From contig NC_135502.1 in assembly GCF_052857255.1 (NCBI RefSeq), positions 157,888,099-157,952,098 on the forward strand: a stretch of DNA of 64,000 bases, in the 5' to 3' direction. Origin of the DNA: Amblyomma americanum. Its lineage: Eukaryota > Arthropoda > Arachnida > Ixodida > Ixodidae. This document shows positions 59,194-64,000 of this stretch, piece after piece. The notes below the pieces were generated by a model. That model was not told the DNA's origin, did not search any database, and saw nothing but the letters and a program-made list of their open reading frames with translations. The translations under genes and the position numbers were made by a program. Numbering within the stretch: position 1 is the first letter of the stretch; each line of letters opens with the position of its first letter.

Positions 59194-60979
59194 ATGGCAC
59201 AACGCTTCCTCACACTGGAGGCCGCAATTGACCTTTTCTTCAGCCTTCCCGAGGACGAACGCGAAGGTGCGTCTATATGCCAATTGCCGCCTGATGAAGA
59301 TGACAATATTACTGATGAGGAGCACGTGAACGAAAATGACTTTTCTGAAGTTGTTCCCGATGATGTTTGCGGGCACGTTGAAGTTATGCAGTGCTGTGAT
59401 GATGAAGTTGATTCGCCTACTGCATGTTCGAATCCTGAGCCACGACGAAAGAAACCAGCGCGGAGCCAGTCGACTGCTGGAAAAGGGCGCAAGTCTGCAA
59501 ACAAGGCTGGAAAAACAATAACTCCAAAGCGCTCCCTTAGCGCAGTATGGGGTGACCGTGCTACGTTTGACAAAACACTTCCCAGAGAGGACCCTCTGTT
59601 GTTGCTAGAGGCATTTCCTGAGCTAGCGGACATGAGCCCATTTATGCTGTTCAGCAAAATTATTCCTCCAGAATATCTTGGTTCACTGGCTGAACTGACA
59701 GCAAGGTACGCACTCCAAAAGGGGGAGGAGGTGGACGTCACCGGAGCGGACATAGGTCAGTTTTTCGGTCTCTTACTTCTCAGCGGATATCACTCCGTTC
59801 CATCTGAGGACTCGTATTGGAGCACCGCAGAAGACCTTCGTGTGCCTTTAGTCGCGACAGTGATGGCCCGCAATAGGTTCCGGCAGCTGAAAAGGTTTTT
59901 TCATGTAGTTGACAACACTCATTTGAAAGCAGGCGAGAAGATGGGCAAGATTCAGCCGTTTTACGACGAAATCTCCAAATGTTTCCTCCAGTTTGGAGTG
60001 TTCCACGAAAGCCTCAGCATTGACGAGTCAATGGTGCCCTATTATGGCCACCACTCGTGCAAAATGTTCATTCGCGGTAAACCTATTCGATTTGGGTATA
60101 AGATATGGATGATGTGCTCTTCGAATGGGTACCCCTATGCAATGGAAATATATTGCGGGAGAAACGAGAAGGACGAGAAGGCATCTCTCGGGCTGAGGGT
60201 TGTTAGCAATATGGCATCGGTCCTGCCCGCTCCTGAACAGCACAAAGTGTACTTTGACAACTTTTTCACTTCGCACGGTCTCCTGACAAAACTGGCTGAC
60301 CAGGGGATTCGAGCGACGGGGACTGTACGAGATACAAGAACCGGTGGGTGTCCACTGAAGAGCTTGAAAGACGTGGGAAGAGAGGAAAGAGGTTTTTTCT
60401 ACTACAAGTGTGACGGGGTGGTCTACACATGCAGGTGGAACGACAACGCAGTCGTCACAGTTTCTTCAAACCACCTCGGCTATGAGCCTCTTGGAACGGC
60501 AAAACGCTTCTCACGACGCGCGAAAAAAAAAGGTAGACAGTCCTCAACCATATTTGATCAAGAAATACAATGAGGGCATGGGCGGAGTAGATGTTCTCGA
60601 CCGCCTCCTCGGAAGTTATCGCCCAAGACTTCGAAGCAAAAAATGGTGGTGGAACCTTTTCGGCAATGGTCTGAACATAGCTGTCGTCGCAGGATGGCTC
60701 CTTCACTGCGAGCTTCACAAAGGAACTGATGCCGCCATGACGCACATAGCATTTCGGCGGAACGTCGTCATGTCTTTGCTGCACCTCAAGCAGATAATCA
60801 CTGTGCGGCCTGGACCTCGGTTTTATCCGAGACGGGAGGATAGAAAAACTGATGGCCACTACATCATCTCAGTAACTCAGGGCAGGTGTGCAGAGTGCAA
60901 GAAAAATACCACGAACCAGTGTCAGCAGTGCAAAAAGCGCCTGCACACGAAGTGCGTTGCAGCATACCATGGCTTGTAA
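59194..60979 (+). pseudogene. piggyBac transposase with 1-bp frameshift, copy 4
   Basis: Same lesion as copy 3: nine A at 60523-60531 after Lys446, with the first frame stopping at 60573 (459 aa). The remaining 148 residues lie in another frame to the stop at 60977-60979. The catalytic D466, D469 and the Cys/His domain are lost from the first product, and the Phe588-to-Val change is shared with copy 3. The upstream part, including D277 and D355, is unchanged from copy 2. Confidence 0.88.
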
Positions 60980-61124
60980 AGTGTTCACTGGCCTACAGCA
61001 AGTAGGATGGAAAAAAGAAGTTTTCGCAAGTTTTGTTATAAACATTTATACTTTTTAAAGGCCTTGTATGACGCTAATATTAATTCTTCTGTTAACATGA
61101 GTAAGCAATACCCATTTAGCAGCC

Positions 61125-61130
61125 AATAAA
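61125..61130 (+). promoter_or_regulatory. Poly(A) signal, copy 4
   Basis: AATAAA in the conserved 3' UTR. Confidence 0.65.
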
Positions 61131-61174
61131 AGTTGTTCTAGACAATTTTTGTGTTTTTCATATGGGAAACGCCA

Positions 61175-61194
61175 ATGTTCCAAAAATGGAACAT
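61175..61194. repeat. Right internal palindrome, copy 4
   Basis: ATGTTCC-AAAAAT-GGAACAT, as in copies 2 and 3. Confidence 0.78.
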
Positions 61195-61312
61195 GCAAAA
61201 AAACCTACTAAGTCTTCATGAATGCGGCTGTATTTTTTTTCATAGTTAATTTAGAAGGCCAATGCAAATTATCAACATCAATTTCAGTTTTTTAACTATA
61301 TCTTCATAGTGC

Positions 61313-61329
61313 GGCGTTTAAAAGGTTAA
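61313..61329. repeat. Right terminal inverted repeat plus TTAA, copy 4
   Basis: GGCGTTTAAAAGG, then TTAA, then satellite GAAGCTC. Confidence 0.92.
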
Positions 61330-64000
61330 GAAGCTCTTGGTTGGAGAAGCGCCATTTTGGAGAAATTCTCTGTTGAGAAACTTCATGTTGGAAAAACCCT
61401 ATGTTGAAGAAACTTTAAGTCGGATAAACTTCATATTGGAGAAACTCCCTGTTAAGGACACCATGTTTCAGAAAGTCCATGTTTCAGAAGCTCCCTGCTC
61501 TAGAAAATTTCTTTTGGAGAAACTCCCAGTTGGACAAACTCCCTGTTGGGCAATCTCCCTTCTTTAGAAACTCTCCGTTGGAGAAACTCCATGTTAATGA
61601 ATTTCTGTTAGAGAAACTCACTGTAAGAAAAACTCCCTGATGGAGAACCTCTCTGTTGCAGAAACATCATTTGGAGCAAATGCTTGAAGGAGAAACTCCA
61701 TGTTGGAGAAACTCCCTGTTAGGGACACTATATTTTAGAAACTGCCAGTCGAATAAATTTTCTGTTTAGAAACTCCATGCTGGAGGAACTCCATGTTGGG
61801 GAAACTCTATGTTGCATAAAATCCACATTGACGGAACTCTCTGTTGGAGAAACTCTATCAGAGGAAGTATCTGTTGCAGAAACTCTATGTTGGAGGAAAT
61901 GTCTCTTGGAGAAACTCTGTTAAAGAAAATTCCTGTTGGAGGAACTCTATGTTGAAGACACTCACTGTTGCATAAATTTCATGTTGCAGAAACTCCATGT
62001 TCGAGAAACACCATGTTTAGAGAAACTCTCTTTGCGAAACTACGTTGCAGAAACTCCATGATTAAGAAACTGCCTGTTAGAGATTTTCCATGTTAGTGTA
62101 GCTCCCTCTTGAAGAAAATTCATGTTGGAGCAAATCCATGTTGGAGAAACTCCAGGTTGGAGAAATTCCCGGTTAGGGAAATTTTTTGTTTGAGAAACTC
62201 CATGCTGAAAAATATCCATGCTGGAGAAACTGCAAGTTGGAGAATCTCTCTTTTGGAGAATCTCCCTGCAGGAGAAACTCCTTGTCAATGAAACTCAATA
62301 GTGGAGAAATACCCCGTTAGAGGAACTCCCTGTTACATAACTTCTGTGTTGGAAAAACCCATTTTGGAGCAAATCCTCTATATTAGAGAAAATATCTGTT
62401 AAGGACAGTCAATGTCGAAGAAACTAGCTTTTGAGAAACTCCATTCTGGAGAAACTCCATGTTGGATAACCTAAAATTTGGAGAAACTTCATGTTGGAGA
62501 ACTCAATGTTGGATAAATTAAGTTGGAGAAACTCCCTGTTTAGAAACGCAAAGCTTGAGAAAATTCATGTTAGAGGAATAACCTGTTCGAGAAACTACAT
62601 TGGAAAAACAGTTCGAAAAACTCCATGTTAGAGAAACTCTCCGTTGAGAAACTGTATGTTGGAGAACTGGCGATTGGCGAAACTCTCTGTTGGAGAAACT
62701 CTTGGTTGGAGAAACTCCCTGTTAGAGCGTCTCCCTGTTTGATAAACTTAGTTGAAGAAAATCACTGTTGGATAAAATTAATGTTGGAGAATATCTCTGT
62801 TGGAGAAACTCAGTGTTGGACATACTCCCAGTTGGAGGTACTCCATGTTGAAGAATCTCACTGTTGGATAAATTCATGTTGGAGAAACTTCCTGTTGGAG
62901 AAACTCCATGTTTAGAGAGAGTCCATCTTGAAGAAGCTCCTTGTTGGAGAAACTGTATTTTGGAGAAACTCCCTGTTGGAGAAACTCCCTGCTGGATGAA
63001 TTTCAAGTTTGAGAAACTCACTGTTGAAGAAATTCTGCTGAAAAACTCCACACTGAATAAACACTATGCTGGCGAAACTCCATGCTGGTGAAGCTCTATG
63101 TTGGAGAATCTCCCTGGTATAGAAATTTTCTGTTAGAGAATCTCCTTATTGGAGAAACACCCTTTTGGACAAACTTCATGTTCGAAAAATTCTACGTTGG
63201 AGAATCTCTCTGCTCGAGAAAGTCCTTATTGGAGAAACTCACTGTTGAACAAACTTCCTGTTAAAGAATATCCTGGTTGGAGAAACTCTATTAAGAAGAA
63301 ACTATATTTTGGAGAACCTCTGTTGGAGAACTTCATGTTGGAGAAACCCTGTTGGAGATACTCCATGTTAGTTAGAGAAACTCCCTGTTGGAGAAACTCC
63401 ATGCTGGATAAACTCCACGTTGGAGGATCTCTGTTTGAGAGGCTCCATGTTGGAGACACTTCATGCTGGAGAGAATCTGTATTGCACAACCCCTCTCTCG
63501 GAGAAACTCCCTTTCGGTGAAACTTTCTGTTGAGAAACTCTTTGTTGGATAAGCTCCCTGTTGAAGCTCCCTGTCGGAGAATCTTCATTGAGAAACTTCC
63601 TGTTGGAGAATGTTTCTATTTGAGAAACTCCACTTTGTAAAAAGTCCCTGTTGGAGAAACACTGTTGCAGAAACTCCCTGCTGGAGAAAATTCCTGTTGG
63701 AGAAACACCCTCTTGGTGCAAAATTATGCTGCAGAAACTCTATGTGGCAGAAGCTCCCTGTTGGAGAATCTCCCTGTTGGAGAAATACCCTGTTGAAGGT
63801 CCCTTTCGCTGAAACTTATTGTTGAAGAAACTCTGGATTGGAGAAACTCTCTGTTGGAGAAACACAATTTTGAAGAAAGTTCATGTTCCAGAAACTCTTC
63901 ATTAGAGAAACCCTCTGTTGGAGAAACTCCCTGTTGGATAAAGTTCATGTTAGAGAAACTCCGGGTTGGAGAAACTCTCTGTTGGAGAAACTTCATTTTG
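61326..64000 (+). repeat. Satellite block 4: HOR subunit type A (copy A4), cut by window edge
   Basis: This is the first 2,675 bp of a type A subunit. It matches A3 at +26,711 bp up to the window end, including the three private variants listed for A3. No gene is seen. Confidence 0.9.

Larger units (their letters stand above)
58527..61325 (+). mobile_element. piggyBac-type transposon copy 4 (2,799 bp), transposase frameshifted
   Basis: TTAA lies at 58523-58526 and 61326-61329. Terminal repeats and palindromes (58541-58560, 58879-58906, 61175-61194) are intact. I see no difference from copy 3, and the flanking satellite also matches that of copy 3 at +26,711 bp on both sides. The pair therefore arose by duplication of a larger segment, not by transposition. 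Confidence 0.95.

Noticed and set aside
31816..61325. Copies 3 and 4 as independent transpositions
   Set aside because: Same TTAA, same frameshift and same flanking private variants over many kilobases on both sides show segmental duplication.
1..64000. tRNA, rRNA or other structured RNA genes
   Set aside because: No tRNA-like cloverleaf, rRNA motif or RNA polymerase III box arrangement was seen in either strand; the small hairpins are those of the monomer itself.

Overview
The window is eukaryotic satellite DNA, not a gene-rich region. About 55.3 kb of the 64 kb is one head-to-tail array of a degenerate 16-bp monomer, consensus GTTGGAGAAACTCC(C/A)T. It is interrupted at regular places by copies of a single piggyBac-type DNA transposon (about 2.8 kb). 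The transposase has a 5'-UTR intron and a poly(A) signal, its family is metazoan-typical, and the array has a multi-level higher-order repeat (HOR) structure. All of this points to an animal nuclear genome. An arthropod such as a tick is possible, but that is only an impression and no species can be named from the sequence.

Layout: 1-300 is the right end of a piggyBac copy cut by the window edge. Satellite block 1 is 305-17098, piggyBac copy 2 is 17103-19900 (intact 594-aa transposase), and satellite block 2 is 19905-31811. PiggyBac copy 3 is 31816-34614 (frameshifted), satellite block 3 is 34619-58522, piggyBac copy 4 is 58527-61325 (same frameshift), and satellite block 4 is 61330-64000. 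Satellite polarity never changes.

The satellite is nested. 16-bp monomers (about 240-255 of them) form subunits of about 3.87-4.06 kb, of three types called A, B and C here. A-B-C makes a trimer of about 11.9 kb, and trimer plus piggyBac makes a macro-unit of about 14.71 kb. Block 2 is a canonical A-B-C. Block 1 carries an extra 4,890-bp tandem duplication across the A/B boundary. Block 3 holds two trimers with no piggyBac at the boundary between them, and several of its subunits are mosaics (C/B, A/B).

The piggyBac element has TTAA flanks, a 13-bp imperfect terminal repeat (CCTTTTAnnnGCC), three internal palindromes centred on ATGTTCC/GGAACAT, a DDD transposase and a C-terminal Cys/His domain. 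Every copy sits at the same TTAA of the satellite subunit, and ten empty versions of that site are visible in the window. This means one insertion that was then amplified as part of the satellite: a macrosatellite that carries a transposase gene. Copies 3 and 4 share an A8-to-A9 frameshift, so within this window only copy 2 could encode a full transposase.

The many short ORFs in the satellite are explained by the monomer. A 16-bp unit cycles through all frames, and the consensus is stop-free on both strands. I see no other protein gene, tRNA, rRNA or CRISPR.
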